From positions 248,001-312,000 of the forward strand of contig NZ_SLTI01000007.1 of assembly GCF_004347735.1 (NCBI RefSeq): a stretch of 64,000 nt of DNA, written 5' to 3'. Position 1 is the stretch's first letter; the number at the start of each line of letters is the position of its first letter. This DNA is from Sulfuricurvum sp. IAE1 (lineage in GTDB: Bacteria > Campylobacterota > Campylobacteria > Campylobacterales > Sulfurimonadaceae). The translations under genes were made by a program, and so were the position numbers. The notes beneath the pieces were generated by a model that searched no databases, had not been told where the DNA came from, and worked only from the letters and a program-made list of their open reading frames with translations. Below are positions 7,879-19,372 of this stretch, piece by piece.

Positions 7879-8631
7879 CTACTCCTTGGCCGTTAAAATA
7901 CATTCGATTACCGCGTCCCGTCCTTCGGGGTGAGAAGGGAAGGAAACCGCTTCAAGCCGTTCGCCGAGCCAGTCGACTTCGCCGTTGAGCGAAGAGCTCC
8001 GCGAATAAGCGAGCACCTTGTACGAAACAAGCCGGCCCGCCGCATCGATCGTGATACGAACGCGTGCGGCTTGCCCCTGTGTTCCCGATGGAGGATGGAA
8101 ACGGGCATAAATGAGTCCCTGAATCTTAGCATGGTATTCGTTAACGATCGGCCCCGAGGAGGCCCCCTGCACCACCATTTTCATCCCGGGTTTGGAAAGC
8201 TCCACTTTTTTGACCTTGTCGCTGATCCGCGATGTCTCTTTGGGTTTGAGAAGTTCTTGTTCGAGAGCATTGAGCTGTTCGCTTCGTTTTTGCGCTTCAG
8301 CATTTTTTTTAGACTCGTTTTTGGGCTTCACCTGTGCAAAGAGGTCGGAAATTTCAGGTACCGGTTCCGCAGGGCTTTTCGCTTCGGCCGGCGTTTCTTC
8401 TTCAACGACGGGAAGATCCTCGGCGGGCTCGCTTTGTTCGAGGGGTTCGGAACGGGTAATCTCTACGGCGTCGGCAATCGATACGGAGACGACGTCACTG
8501 TGCGTCATCGCGAACTGTTCGATTTTAGTGGCCGCTACAAGGCTGTAGCCGATCAGCAATACGAGCACCCCGAAAAAGGAGAAAGAGATCAACCCGCTGA
8601 TGAAAAAATAACGTTCGTTATGTGAATTCAC
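7879..8631 (-). CDS. tolA: TolA-like envelope protein with TonB-type C-terminus
   Basis: This 250-residue protein sits where TolA is expected, between exbD/tolR and tolB. It has one N-terminal membrane helix (ISGLISFSFFGVLVLLIGYSLV), a Glu/Pro/Lys-rich periplasmic stretch at ~55-150, and a C-terminal TonB/TolA-like domain (YHAKIQGLIYARFHPP, ARVRITIDAAGRLVSYKV). The start is GTG 8631: AAAGG lies 8 bases upstream, whereas the longer frame to 8706 overlaps exbD without a ribosome site. It is shorter than E. coli TolA because the long alanine/lysine helix is reduced, which is usual in Campylobacterota (Cj0111 equivalent). Confidence 0.85.
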   Translation of the reverse strand: MNSHNERYFFISGLISFSFFGVLVLLIGYSLVAATKIEQFAMTHSDVVSVSIADAVEITRSEPLEQSEPAEDLPVVEEETPAEAKSPAEPVPEISDLFAQVKPKNESKKNAEAQKRSEQLNALEQELLKPKETSRISDKVKKVELSKPGMKMVVQGASSGPIVNEYHAKIQGLIYARFHPPSGTQGQAARVRITIDAAGRLVSYKVLAYSRSSSLNGEVDWLGERLEAVSFPSHPEGRDAVIECILTAKE

Positions 8632-8665
8632 TGGCAAAGCCTTTTGATCAAAAATGCATTGACAA

Positions 8666-9055
8666 TCAATTCGTCGTTGGAAGAGATATCTCTTGGAATC
8701 CCGCACGTTTGACGGCGGTGAGAACGTACATTACGTCATTGTAGCTGAGCCGTCCGTCCGCACTGATTCGAACAGGGGAATCTTTGGGAAGCGATGAAGA
8801 GAAAAGGACGAAGTCGTCATTGAACGTCTCGTACGGATAAGGCTTGCCGTTCAGGGTTATTTTTTTGTCCGAGGAGAGAGAAATCTCGATTTTCTCTTTC
8901 TGCGTCACCTCTTTTTGCGCCGAACCTTTAGGGAGACGGATCAACTCTTCGTAAACGATATTGGGGGATATCACCATCAATATCGCCAACAAAACCAACA
9001 TCACGTCTACAAGGGGCGTGATGTTAAGTTCCGGTTTCTCTTCCCAGTCGTACAT
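8666..9055 (-). CDS. tolR: ExbD/TolR-family proton motor subunit
   Basis: The protein is 129 aa with a single N-terminal membrane helix carrying the essential aspartate (NITPLVDVMLVLLAILMVI, Asp17), then a periplasmic domain ending in DVMYVLTAVKRAGF, a characteristic ExbD/TolR segment. With the preceding TolQ/ExbB subunit it forms the proton channel that energises TolA. The start overlaps the exbB stop by one base (TGATG), indicating coupling. Placement in the tol cluster supports TolR rather than a TonB-linked ExbD, although sequence alone does not separate the two. Confidence 0.92.
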   Translation of the reverse strand: MYDWEEKPELNITPLVDVMLVLLAILMVISPNIVYEELIRLPKGSAQKEVTQKEKIEISLSSDKKITLNGKPYPYETFNDDFVLFSSSLPKDSPVRISADGRLSYNDVMYVLTAVKRAGFQEISLPTTN

Positions 9056-9618
9056 CAGGACTCTTTCGCCAAAAGTGCATCGCCCTGCATCCGGATAAGA
9101 CCTGAAAGCTCGAACGACTTGCGTTTGAGAATCTGGTGGTAGGTATAGGCGAAAATCGCTACGAATATCCCCGATGCAGTTGCCACCAGCGCATCCGAGA
9201 CTCCTGCGGCGATAATACTCATCGTCCCGCTTGAATGTCCGATATGGTCGAACGTATCAAGGATCGATATGACCGTCCCGAACAAACCGATGAACGGCGT
9301 TGTCGACGCCACGACCGACAAGAACATCAACCCTTTGGTCGCTTCTTTGGTCGAAGCGTACGACGCCAGGTCAAAAAGCGCTTTCGACAGAGAAGAGGAG
9401 TTTGTAAAATGGCTAAGATAAGCGTATTCGGGAACTTTCTGCTGCCCCATCAAAAGCGATTCAAGCGATTGATTTTCGGTGAAGATCCATTGATTCAATG
9501 AAAAAAAACGGTAAAAAAAGACCCAGTTGATTGCGATGAAGTAAACGGAGAGGACCAGTAACACCAGAAGTGTTACCGGGTGGCTTTTGTCGTAAAATTC
9601 GGCAAACGTCTGAAACAT
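9055..9618 (-). CDS. tolQ: MotA/TolQ/ExbB proton channel subunit
   Basis: This 187-residue polytopic protein belongs to the TolQ/ExbB family. A first membrane helix lies at ~15-35 (VTLLVLLVLSVYFIAINWVFF). The conserved core follows with FLSVVASTTPFIGLFGTVISIL, where the TTPFIGLFGTV stretch is the family hallmark, and VSDALVATASGIFVAIFAYTY is the third helix. It works with the ExbD/TolR subunit downstream and the TolA-like protein. It begins four bases after the atpC stop region, so the tol cluster follows the ATP synthase genes directly. Confidence 0.94.
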   Translation of the reverse strand: MFQTFAEFYDKSHPVTLLVLLVLSVYFIAINWVFFYRFFSLNQWIFTENQSLESLLMGQQKVPEYAYLSHFTNSSSLSKALFDLASYASTKEATKGLMFLSVVASTTPFIGLFGTVISILDTFDHIGHSSGTMSIIAAGVSDALVATASGIFVAIFAYTYHQILKRKSFELSGLIRMQGDALLAKES

Positions 9619-9621
9619 GGT

Positions 9622-10014
9622 TTAGACGAGGTTGTGGGCAGCGGATTCGATACGTGCAGAGACCGATGCGATCATCGTGTTCGAATCTGCGACGCTGTTG
9701 ATGAGCGATTTGGCTTCATCGAGCGCCTTGGCGATATCCCCTTCGCTGTCACCGCGAATCGCTACGGCACCGTCGACCAGTACGACAACTTTGTTATGGG
9801 TGATCTGAACCACACCCCAGTTGACGACGATCGATTCGGTTTTGCCGTTCTCTTTCTGAATATCGACGACTCCGGCCTGGAGCAACGTCGTCAGAGAGAC
9901 GTGTGCGGGGAGAACGCCAAATTCCCCTTCTTCACCCGGGAGGGTGACGCTTTTTGCCGGACCGTTATAGATCGGACCGCTGGGCGTAAGCACTTCTAAT
10001 TGGAGTGTTTCCAT
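9622..10014 (-). CDS. atpC: F1Fo ATP synthase epsilon subunit
   Basis: Epsilon is part of the central stalk and modulates ATPase activity. The 130-residue product starts with the family beta-sandwich (LQLEVLTPSGPIYNGPAKSVTLPGEEGEFGVLPAH is the standard region, residues ~4-38) and ends in a C-terminal helical segment (EGDIAKALDEAKSLI). It follows atpD by 27 bases and precedes the tol genes. Length and order are normal for Campylobacterota (Cj0108). Confidence 0.96.
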   Translation of the reverse strand: METLQLEVLTPSGPIYNGPAKSVTLPGEEGEFGVLPAHVSLTTLLQAGVVDIQKENGKTESIVVNWGVVQITHNKVVVLVDGAVAIRGDSEGDIAKALDEAKSLINSVADSNTMIASVSARIESAAHNLV

Positions 10015-10041
10015 CGTGTTTCCTTATAAGGCGAGAAGCAA

Positions 10042-12344
<2,303 letters not shown>

Positions 12345-12352
12345 AAAGATCC

Positions 12353-13870
12353 TTATTCAGCAACGAAAGTAGATTTAAACTCTTCGAGTGCTTTTTTCAT
12401 CAGAGCCATAGTCTCATCGTCGATTTTTTGTGAACTACGGATGTTTTCAAGAATTTGAGGGAATGACGCCTCAACGAACGGATAAAGATCCGCTTCGAAT
12501 TTGACAACCGATTTAGCCGGAATGTCGTCGAGGTAACCTTCGTTTCCTGCGAAAATGACCAGAGCCTGCTTTTCGGCAGAAAGCGGAGAATAAGGAGGCT
12601 GCTTGAGAACCTCTACCATTCTCTGTCCGCGCTCGAGCTGTTTGCGGCTTACTTCGTCAAGGTCAGACGCGAACTGGGCGAATGCCTGAAGTTCACGGTA
12701 CTGGGCAAGGTCAAGACGGAGTGTACCGGCAACTTGCTTGGTCGCTTTGATCTGAGCGGCACCGCCGACGCGTGAAACCGAAAGACCGACGTTGATCGCC
12801 GGGCGGATGCCCGAGTTGAACAGATCGGTTTCGAGGAAGATCTGTCCGTCCGTGATCGAAATAACGTTGGTCGGAATGTACGCCGCAACGTCACCCGCCT
12901 GAGTTTCGATGATCGGAAGAGCGGTCAATGAACCCGCGCCCATTTCGTCGTTGAGTTTCGCTGCACGCTCAAGCAGGCGAGAGTGTAGGTAGAAAACGTC
13001 ACCCGGATACGCTTCACGGCCCGGAGGACGGCGAAGGATCAAAGACATTTCACGGTAAGCTACCGCGTGTTTGGAGAGGTCATCGTAAATGATCAGACCG
13101 TGGCGTGCGTTGTCACGGAAGTATTCACCCATCGTTACACCGGTGTACGGTGCAAGGAACTGGAGTGCTGCCGCTTCAGAAGCCGTAGCCGAAACGATGA
13201 TCGTGTACTCGAGAGCGCCGTGCTCTTCCAGGCGGCGGATAACCTGAGCAACGGTTGATTCTTTTTGACCTACCGCAACGTAGATACAAACTACGCCGTT
13301 CCCTTTTTGGTTGATGATCGTGTCAAGCGCAACGGTTGTTTTACCTGTCTGGCGGTCACCGATGATAAGCTCACGCTGTCCGCGTCCGATCGGAACGAGG
13401 GCGTCGATCGCCTTGATACCGGTTGCCATCGGTTCGTGAACCGATTTACGCGCCATGATACCGGGTGCTTTCTCTTCAACGAAGCGGACTTCTGTTGTTT
13501 CGATTGGACCTTTACCGTCGATAGGCTCACCGAGGGCATTGACGACACGCCCGAGAAGAGCGTCGCCGACAGGAACGCGCAGAAGGCGGCCGAGACGTTT
13601 GACCGACATACCTTCGCGGAGTTCTTTACCTTTACCGAGAACAACAACCCCTACGCTGCTCTCTTCGAGGTTCATTGCAAGACCGCGTGTGCCGTCTTCG
13701 AATTCGACCATTTCACCGGCCATGATGTTGTTCAAACCGTATACTTGCGCAATCCCGTCTCCGTATGAGACGATTTTACCGGTTTCATTAATATCTACGT
13801 TAAGTTCGAAATTTTCAATCCGCTCTTTAATAATCGAACTGATTTCGTCTGCTTGTACTTTTGCTACCAC
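12353..13870 (-). CDS. atpA: F1Fo ATP synthase alpha subunit
   Basis: Alpha carries the non-catalytic nucleotide sites of F1. It has Walker [16 protein letters not shown], the segment [19 protein letters not shown], and the family signature [17 protein letters not shown]. At 505 aa it has the family's length. It lies 21 bases after atpH and eight before atpG in the standard H-A-G-D-C order. Confidence 0.98.
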   Translation of the reverse strand: MVAKVQADEISSIIKERIENFELNVDINETGKIVSYGDGIAQVYGLNNIMAGEMVEFEDGTRGLAMNLEESSVGVVVLGKGKELREGMSVKRLGRLLRVPVGDALLGRVVNALGEPIDGKGPIETTEVRFVEEKAPGIMARKSVHEPMATGIKAIDALVPIGRGQRELIIGDRQTGKTTVALDTIINQKGNGVVCIYVAVGQKESTVAQVIRRLEEHGALEYTIIVSATASEAAALQFLAPYTGVTMGEYFRDNARHGLIIYDDLSKHAVAYREMSLILRRPPGREAYPGDVFYLHSRLLERAAKLNDEMGAGSLTALPIIETQAGDVAAYIPTNVISITDGQIFLETDLFNSGIRPAINVGLSVSRVGGAAQIKATKQVAGTLRLDLAQYRELQAFAQFASDLDEVSRKQLERGQRMVEVLKQPPYSPLSAEKQALVIFAGNEGYLDDIPAKSVVKFEADLYPFVEASFPQILENIRSSQKIDDETMALMKKALEEFKSTFVAE

Positions 13871-13891
13871 TAGTTTCTCCTTTCGCGAGGG

Positions 13892-14428
13892 TTAAATTGC
13901 TTTTAAAATGTGCTCAACCAATTGAGCGTTAAGGCGGCTTTTTGAAAAATTGATCTCGATGTTAAGCTCGTCGACTTCGACACGGATGCCGTCGTACTGA
14001 GCCGGAACGAATTCCAAAGCGATGGTCGCACCGACTTTGTTTCCGAGATCACGTGCGATCGAATCTACAGATGCCTGATCGATCACATTGTTACTGTAGA
14101 TGCGCCCCTGGTACATCCGTTTGGAACGGGCGATCTCGCGTTTTAATTCGCACGCCAAAGCGGGAATCAAAGGAAGGCGACCGTTTTCGGCCAGCAGTTT
14201 GACCAGATTGTTGACCACCTCGCTTTTCGCAGGGGCAACCATATCCAGGACAAGTGCCGTTTTCGCTTCACTTTTTACATTGTTGCTGTTCATGATCTGA
14301 ATGAATTTCTCATTCTTGAACGATTCGGCAACGCCGTTCAAAAGTTCGGAAAGATTTTCAAGAGCGTTTTGATCGCACATGTCGATCAAAGGCTTGGTGT
14401 AGCGTTTCGCAATAAGTTCGTACTGCAT
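13892..14428 (-). CDS. atpH: F1Fo ATP synthase delta subunit
   Basis: Delta joins the peripheral stalk b subunits to the top of F1. The 178-residue product shows the N-terminal helical domain (ELIAKRYTKPLIDMCDQNALENLSEL) and the C-terminal motif with ASVDSIARDLGNKVGATIALEF, corresponding to the OSCP/delta signature region. The start codon follows the atpF stop without a gap, so the two are translationally adjacent. Confidence 0.93.
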   Translation of the reverse strand: MQYELIAKRYTKPLIDMCDQNALENLSELLNGVAESFKNEKFIQIMNSNNVKSEAKTALVLDMVAPAKSEVVNNLVKLLAENGRLPLIPALACELKREIARSKRMYQGRIYSNNVIDQASVDSIARDLGNKVGATIALEFVPAQYDGIRVEVDELNIEINFSKSRLNAQLVEHILKAI

Positions 14429-14944
14429 TTAGGCCACCTTCTTCTTCAAGATTTCGGTCATGGCCTCTTTGCCCAGAGCTTCGCCGCTGCTGTTCATGAC
14501 GTCGTTCATCACTTCGCTGACGACTTCACGGACCATTTTGCGTTTTTCAAGATCCATCAGCACTTCATTTTGTTTTTGAATTACTTCAAGATCCTGCTCG
14601 CACTGAGCCAAAATTTTGTCGCTCAAAATTTTGTTCTCTTTTTTGGCGCTTTCGCTCAGCTCGTTCGCAAAGCGAACCGCTTCGTCGACTTTATGCTCCG
14701 CGGCTTCTTTAAGACGTTTCGATTCGCGCAGACGCTCCTGTACTTTGTCCAGTTCTTCTGCGATTGCCGCACTGCGACCCGAAAAATAATTTTTTACCGG
14801 TTCAGCCAGAATGTAATAAAGAATTCCGGCGAAAATCAGGAAGTTAACCGTTCGCTGAACGATATCCGTAGAACCCTCCGCCGCAGCTTCCGATCCAAAA
14901 AGATAGGCGCCCAGCATCAGTACCGTTACGATAATTTTACTCAT
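14429..14944 (-). CDS. atpF: F1Fo ATP synthase b subunit
   Basis: This peripheral-stalk subunit has a membrane anchor and a long cytoplasmic helix. The ATG at 14944 is chosen because GAGG lies at proper spacing just before it; a TTG at 14956 would add four residues and overlap the atpF' stop. The first ~16 residues (IIVTVLMLGAYLFGS) look like a cleavable signal or extra membrane segment, then a second hydrophobic stretch (RTVNFLIFAGILYYILAEPV) is the usual b-subunit anchor. Residues ~60-170 are charged coiled coil. It pairs with the adjacent b'-type gene. Confidence 0.9.
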   Translation of the reverse strand: MSKIIVTVLMLGAYLFGSEAAAEGSTDIVQRTVNFLIFAGILYYILAEPVKNYFSGRSAAIAEELDKVQERLRESKRLKEAAEHKVDEAVRFANELSESAKKENKILSDKILAQCEQDLEVIQKQNEVLMDLEKRKMVREVVSEVMNDVMNSSGEALGKEAMTEILKKKVA

Positions 14945-14952
14945 GGCGTCCC

Positions 14953-15375
14953 TCAAATTTGATTTAGTTTTGCTGATACAGCGGATTGGAAAGCAGGAAC
15001 TTCGTTTTTCAACGATTCCGTCAATCGCGCACGCTCTTGCGAGAGTGCTTCTTCGAACTTCGTGTACTCAAGTGCCAGTTCAGCACGCTTTGCCTCAATT
15101 TTGCTATTTGCCAGCGCTTTGGCCTCAGCAATAACTTTTTCTCTTAATGCCGCAGCTTCCAGTTTGGCATCACTCATAATCTTTTCCGCTTTGGCGTGGA
15201 ATGCGGCGATTTCGGAATCGTTGCTGCCAACTTGTTCCAAATCGTGTTTAATATCCGCATCCCGTTTTTCCATATAATTGAAAAGAGGATTGTAAAGCAA
15301 ACTGTTTAGTACGGCAATAAGGACAAGGAAGACAATCAGTGTGCTGCCAAGCAGCATCGGACTTATATCTAACAT
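14953..15375 (-). CDS. atpF': F1Fo ATP synthase b'-type subunit
   Basis: This 140-residue b-like subunit has an N-terminal membrane helix (LLGSTLIVFLVLIAVLNSLLYNPLF) followed by a charged helix to the end (DIKHDLEQVGSNDSEIAAFH onward). A b/b' pair, instead of a b homodimer, is typical of Campylobacterota, cyanobacteria and alphaproteobacteria. It opens the ATP synthase cluster, 68 bases after parB. Genes for subunits a and c are not in this window, which is also the rule in the group. Confidence 0.9.
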   Translation of the reverse strand: MLDISPMLLGSTLIVFLVLIAVLNSLLYNPLFNYMEKRDADIKHDLEQVGSNDSEIAAFHAKAEKIMSDAKLEAAALREKVIAEAKALANSKIEAKRAELALEYTKFEEALSQERARLTESLKNEVPAFQSAVSAKLNQI

Positions 15376-15443
15376 ACCACCTCCTAAAAGTTGCGTGATT
15401 ATACAACTACTAAATTGAAGGGACAGTTAAACGCCGGCTGATA

Positions 15444-16283
15444 TTAGGAAAGTAGGTCTAAAAATGATTCAATTTGGGCATTATTTTCAAATTCGATGGT
15501 CAATTTGTCACCTTTGGTGCCACATTTATAACCAAACTCGCCCAAACGCTTTTTGAGGGCTGAAAAATCAAGCGCCGAAGTTGATGGCACGGCCGCCGGT
15601 GCAGAGGGGCCTTTGATTTTTTTGACCATCGTTTCGACATCGCGTACACTGAGTTTCTGCCCGATGATCGAATCGATCATCATCGCCTGTTCCGCAGGTT
15701 CCAGCCCGACAATCACTTTTGCGTGTCCCGCCGTGATTTTTCCCTCCGCAAGCGCTTTGCGCCCTTTTTCTCCGAGTTGGAGCAGACGAAGGGTATTGGT
15801 TATCTGTGCGCGGCTTTTATGCACCGTCTGGGAAAGCTGATCGTGGGTGAGCTCATGAATTTCGATCAGTTCCTGGTATGCCTGCGCCAGATCGATCGGG
15901 TTGAGCTCGTCACGCTGGATGTTTTCGATCAGCGCATGCTGGCGCATCTGTTCGTCGCTAACCGAGACAACGATCGCCTTGATCGTTTTGGTCTTGGCGA
16001 GTTTACTGGCGCGCAACCGGCGTTCGCCGGCAATCAGTACGTACCCGTCCAGGTCTTCTTTGACAACAATGGGCTGCAGCAGGCCGTGGGTTTTGATCGA
16101 CTCGGAGAGTTCGGAGAGCGATTCGGCATCGAAGTGTTTTCGGGGCTGATACGGGTTCGGACGGATTTTAACGATCGGGAGTTCTTCGACTCCCCCTTTT
16201 TTCGGCAGTTCGTTTTCGTACGCTTCTTCGATTTCGCTGAGCAGCGCTCCAAGACCCCGACCGAGTGCAGATGCTTTCGCCAT
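15444..16283 (-). CDS. parB: Chromosome partitioning protein ParB
   Basis: ParB binds parS sites near the origin and spreads with CTP to form the partition complex acted on by ParA. The N-terminal ParB/Srx domain shows VKIRPNPYQPRKHFD and LIAGERRLRASKLA (the CTP/arginine-rich box GERRxRA), followed by the central HTH with LTHDQLSQTVHKSRAQITNTLRLLQL and the short C-terminal dimer domain. At 279 aa it has the usual length. It lies ten bases after parA. I found no parS-like inverted repeat in the window. Confidence 0.97.
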   Translation of the reverse strand: MAKASALGRGLGALLSEIEEAYENELPKKGGVEELPIVKIRPNPYQPRKHFDAESLSELSESIKTHGLLQPIVVKEDLDGYVLIAGERRLRASKLAKTKTIKAIVVSVSDEQMRQHALIENIQRDELNPIDLAQAYQELIEIHELTHDQLSQTVHKSRAQITNTLRLLQLGEKGRKALAEGKITAGHAKVIVGLEPAEQAMMIDSIIGQKLSVRDVETMVKKIKGPSAPAAVPSTSALDFSALKKRLGEFGYKCGTKGDKLTIEFENNAQIESFLDLLS

Positions 16284-16293
16284 GATGCTCCTT

Positions 16294-17076
16294 TTAAGCG
16301 ATAATGGCGTGCGCCAACTCTTGATACGCTACCGAACCGCTCGATTTTACGTCGTATAGAATGGCCGGTTTCCCGAAACTCGGAGACTCCGCCAGTTTGA
16401 CGTTACGCGGGATAACGATAAAATCGTCGCTCGGCGATTTAAAGAGTTTCCCCTGAAAATGCTGTCGAAGATCGGCAAACACCTGCCGGGAAAGGTTATT
16501 CTGCGCACTGTACATCGTCGGCAAAAACCCTTTGATCGTCAGTTTCGGATTGATCGTCTTGCGCACCAGCTTGACCGTGTTAAGTAGCTGTGCCAGTCCT
16601 TCGAGCGCAAAAAACTCGCACTGGATCGGGATAATTACCGAATTGGACGCCGAAAGGGCGTTGATCGTCATCGGCCCAAGAGCCGGCGGAGAATCGATAA
16701 TGATATAGTCATAGTCGTCTTTGACCTGCGCAATGGCACGTTTGAGAATCAACTCACGCCCTTTGGCGTTTCCGGCATCGTAATACTCTTTTTCGACCCC
16801 GACAAGCCCGATATTCGAAGGGGCCAGGAAAAGTTTGGGCAACGACGTTTTCAGGATGATTTCCCGAAGCTTTTTCGCCCCGATGAGTACATGATAGATG
16901 TTAAACTCGTAATTGTTGCGATGATATCCGAGCGACGTGGTGGCGTTGGCCTGCGGATCGGCATCGATCAAAAGAACTTTTTTTTCGGCAACCGCCAAGG
17001 ATGCGGCGAGATTGACCGCGGTCGTCGTTTTTCCGACGCCCCCTTTTTGATTAGCAATGACAATAACTTCACTCAT
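16294..17076 (-). CDS. parA: Chromosome partitioning ATPase ParA (Soj)
   Basis: ParA is a Walker-type ATPase that moves ParB-parS complexes on the nucleoid. The start is ATG 17076 ([20 protein letters not shown]), overlapping the birA stop as ATGA; the frame extending to 17106 lies inside birA. The deviant Walker A KGGVGKTT, switch region [17 protein letters not shown] and [17 protein letters not shown] are all present. Length 260 aa. Gene order birA-parA-parB-atpF' equals C. jejuni Cj0099-Cj0102. Confidence 0.97.
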   Translation of the reverse strand: MSEVIVIANQKGGVGKTTTAVNLAASLAVAEKKVLLIDADPQANATTSLGYHRNNYEFNIYHVLIGAKKLREIILKTSLPKLFLAPSNIGLVGVEKEYYDAGNAKGRELILKRAIAQVKDDYDYIIIDSPPALGPMTINALSASNSVIIPIQCEFFALEGLAQLLNTVKLVRKTINPKLTIKGFLPTMYSAQNNLSRQVFADLRQHFQGKLFKSPSDDFIVIPRNVKLAESPSFGKPAILYDVKSSGSVAYQELAHAIIA

Positions 17077-17708
17077 CGTAAACTGAATATCCTTTGACCT
17101 TTGCACATTAATGAGCCGTCGTCCAGCAACACCGCCTCATCCAACGCCATTCTACCCTCTTCATAATGGGTAAAAAACTCTCTACTATGCTCAAATTCTA
17201 ACTGGTATTTACTAAAAATCTGCTTCCATGAAGGCAAATTTTCAAACATTTCGCAATACATTTTTGTTAAATTGTATGGTAAGACGGTAATATCGATTGT
17301 TCCGAACCCCTCAGGCGCAGAGACGAGATTCATCCCGATTCCGCAGACAATGTCCTCTCCCACGATGTTCGTTATCACCCCGCCTATTTTGTGCCGGTCC
17401 AGATAAAAATCGTTCGGCCACTTCAGCCACACGCCCGATCCCATCCCCGCCAGGACCTCTTTCATCAAAAAAGCCATATAAATCGAAGCCGATTCGATTT
17501 TCAGATCCGACGGCAGCTGCGCGCGCGCAACGGCAAGCGAAATGAAAAGGTTCCCCTTTTCTCCTATCCATCGGTTACCGCGCGATCCGCTGCCGTCGCT
17601 TTGAAACGATGCCCCGACGCAAACCGGAGCGGCCGCCCTCCCCGCCTTGAGCTCTTCGACGAGGTAAACCTGGGTCGATCCGAGTGATTCAAACCAGCGT
17701 ATTTCCAC
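17073..17708 (-). CDS. birA: Biotin--protein ligase BirA (no DNA-binding domain)
   Basis: The ligase activates biotin and attaches it to the acetyl-CoA carboxylase carrier protein. The biotin/AMP motif reads [15 protein letters not shown], the family's GRGRxGRxW region with changes, and [18 protein letters not shown] is the second conserved segment. At 211 aa the protein starts directly in the catalytic domain ([11 protein letters not shown]) and lacks the N-terminal winged helix, so it cannot act as the biotin repressor known in E. coli. It overlaps fmt by 20 bases and parA by four. Confidence 0.92.
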   Translation of the reverse strand: MEIRWFESLGSTQVYLVEELKAGRAAAPVCVGASFQSDGSGSRGNRWIGEKGNLFISLAVARAQLPSDLKIESASIYMAFLMKEVLAGMGSGVWLKWPNDFYLDRHKIGGVITNIVGEDIVCGIGMNLVSAPEGFGTIDITVLPYNLTKMYCEMFENLPSWKQIFSKYQLEFEHSREFFTHYEEGRMALDEAVLLDDGSLMCKGQRIFSLR

Positions 17709-18600
17709 GCGCGATCCGTTTTCCGTTGAGATAATCGACGGCGGAAGCTTCCTGTTTCGAAGGGGCCTGAACCGTAAAAATCCGTAATTTCCCTTTCCGG
17801 CACGCCACGACTATGCTCTCTTTATCGACCGCGACGATTTCTCCGGGCGTTCCGGACCCTTCAGCCGCCTCAAGCGCCATCTTCTTGATCTTCAGCCCCG
17901 ACTCGAGATAAATTCCCGGCCACGGGGTGAATGCACGATAACGGTTATAGATCTCTTCCGCATCGGTAAAATCGATCAGCCCTTCGGCTTTGGTGATTTT
18001 GCGGCAATGGGTCGCTTCCGCATCGTTTTGGGGCAGCGCCGTGTGGCGGTCCCATCGGCGGACAACGTCCAATGTCAGTTCAACGGCCGTATCGGTCAGT
18101 CTCGCATACAGCGATTCGACCATCTCGTCGGGGCCGATGGGGATTTTACGGACATCGATGATCGATCCGGTATCGAGCCCCTCGTCCATCCACATTGCCG
18201 TAATCCCCGTTTGGGCATCGTTGTTGAGCAGACTCTGCTGTATCGGACTCGCCCCCCGGTATGCGGGGAGAATCGAAGCGTGGAGATTAATGCAGGGGAC
18301 GTATTCAAGAATCTCTTTGGGGAGAATCTGCCCGTAAGCTGCGACCACAATCAGGTCGCATGGAATCGTCGTAAATTCCGCGACCGTTTGCGGGTCTCTG
18401 AGACGTCCGGGCTGAATGACCCGTATGCCGGCTTCCTCTGCCAGCACCTTGACCGGAGAGGCGGTCAATACCGCTTTTCGCCCGACAGGCTTATCAGGCT
18501 GGGTATAAACGGCCTGTACCTCGATATCGGAAGCATCGAGAAGTCCCTTGAGGATTTCCGCCGCGTAATCGGGCGTCCCCATAAAGACGATACGGATCAT
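17689..18600 (-). CDS. fmt: Methionyl-tRNA formyltransferase
   Basis: Fmt formylates initiator Met-tRNA using 10-formyl-tetrahydrofolate. Key segments are [15 protein letters not shown] at the N-terminus, [21 protein letters not shown] with the catalytic Asn and His, and the C-terminal OB-fold domain beginning around residue 205. At 303 aa it has the normal length. It shares four bases with proB and 20 with birA, part of one densely packed operon. Confidence 0.97.
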   Translation of the reverse strand: MIRIVFMGTPDYAAEILKGLLDASDIEVQAVYTQPDKPVGRKAVLTASPVKVLAEEAGIRVIQPGRLRDPQTVAEFTTIPCDLIVVAAYGQILPKEILEYVPCINLHASILPAYRGASPIQQSLLNNDAQTGITAMWMDEGLDTGSIIDVRKIPIGPDEMVESLYARLTDTAVELTLDVVRRWDRHTALPQNDAEATHCRKITKAEGLIDFTDAEEIYNRYRAFTPWPGIYLESGLKIKKMALEAAEGSGTPGEIVAVDKESIVVACRKGKLRIFTVQAPSKQEASAVDYLNGKRIARGNTLV

Positions 18601-19370
18601 GCGTCCCCTTCGTAGGCTTTAAAAAGGCTCCCCCCTTTGTGGGTCTCCTCCATCAGGAAGCTGCGGACGTCGCCAAGTTCGAAGCCGCTGGCGAGAAACA
18701 TTGCCCCACCCCGCTTCAACAGGAAATCGGCCGCTTTGAGTTTCGTGACAATTCCGCCGGTTGCGAAATTGTGGTTCGGGTTAACCTCCATCGCCAGTTC
18801 ATTGGGAGTGATAAATTCGATCCGCGAGCGCACTTTCGCGTCGGGATTGCCGCGCGGGTCTTTGTCATAATAAGCATCGATGTCAGAGAGGATCACGAGC
18901 AGATCCGCCCCGAAATGGTAGGCCGCGTAGGCCGAAAGCTGATCGTTGTCTCCGAGGACGAGTTCTTCGGTGGCCGTCGCGTCGTTTTCGTTAATGACGG
19001 GAACGACGTTGTGCTTCAGCAGCGTTTCGATCGTGTCTTTGGCTTTTTGGGACTCTTCACGGGTATTGAAATTTGCCGCGGTCACCAGAACCTGGGAGGG
19101 GAGTATCCCGTGCGGATCGAAAAGTTTGCGGTATTTGTTCATCAGAATCGGCTGTCCGATCGAAGCGAGGGCCTGCTTGTTGGCAAGCACTTTTTTATCG
19201 AGTTTGAGCTCGGTATACCCTGCGGCCACGGCGCCCGAAGAGACGAGAATGACTTCGTATTTCGTTTTGAGCTCGGCAATCAGATCAACGAGATTTTGCA
19301 TCCGGTCTTTCGCGAGGCGGTTTTGTTCGGTGAGAACCGCACTGCCGACTTTGACGACAATCCGCTTCAT
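18597..19370 (-). CDS. proB: Glutamate 5-kinase (catalytic domain only)
   Basis: ProB phosphorylates glutamate in the first step of proline synthesis and is the usual feedback target. The N-terminal motif [15 protein letters not shown], the segment [14 protein letters not shown], and [24 protein letters not shown] identify the amino-acid kinase fold. At 257 aa it lacks the C-terminal PUA domain that E. coli ProB carries; this short form is the usual one in Campylobacterota. proA is not adjacent. It lies two bases after obg and overlaps fmt. Confidence 0.96.
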   Translation of the reverse strand: MKRIVVKVGSAVLTEQNRLAKDRMQNLVDLIAELKTKYEVILVSSGAVAAGYTELKLDKKVLANKQALASIGQPILMNKYRKLFDPHGILPSQVLVTAANFNTREESQKAKDTIETLLKHNVVPVINENDATATEELVLGDNDQLSAYAAYHFGADLLVILSDIDAYYDKDPRGNPDAKVRSRIEFITPNELAMEVNPNHNFATGGIVTKLKAADFLLKRGGAMFLASGFELGDVRSFLMEETHKGGSLFKAYEGDA

Positions 19371-19372
19371 GT

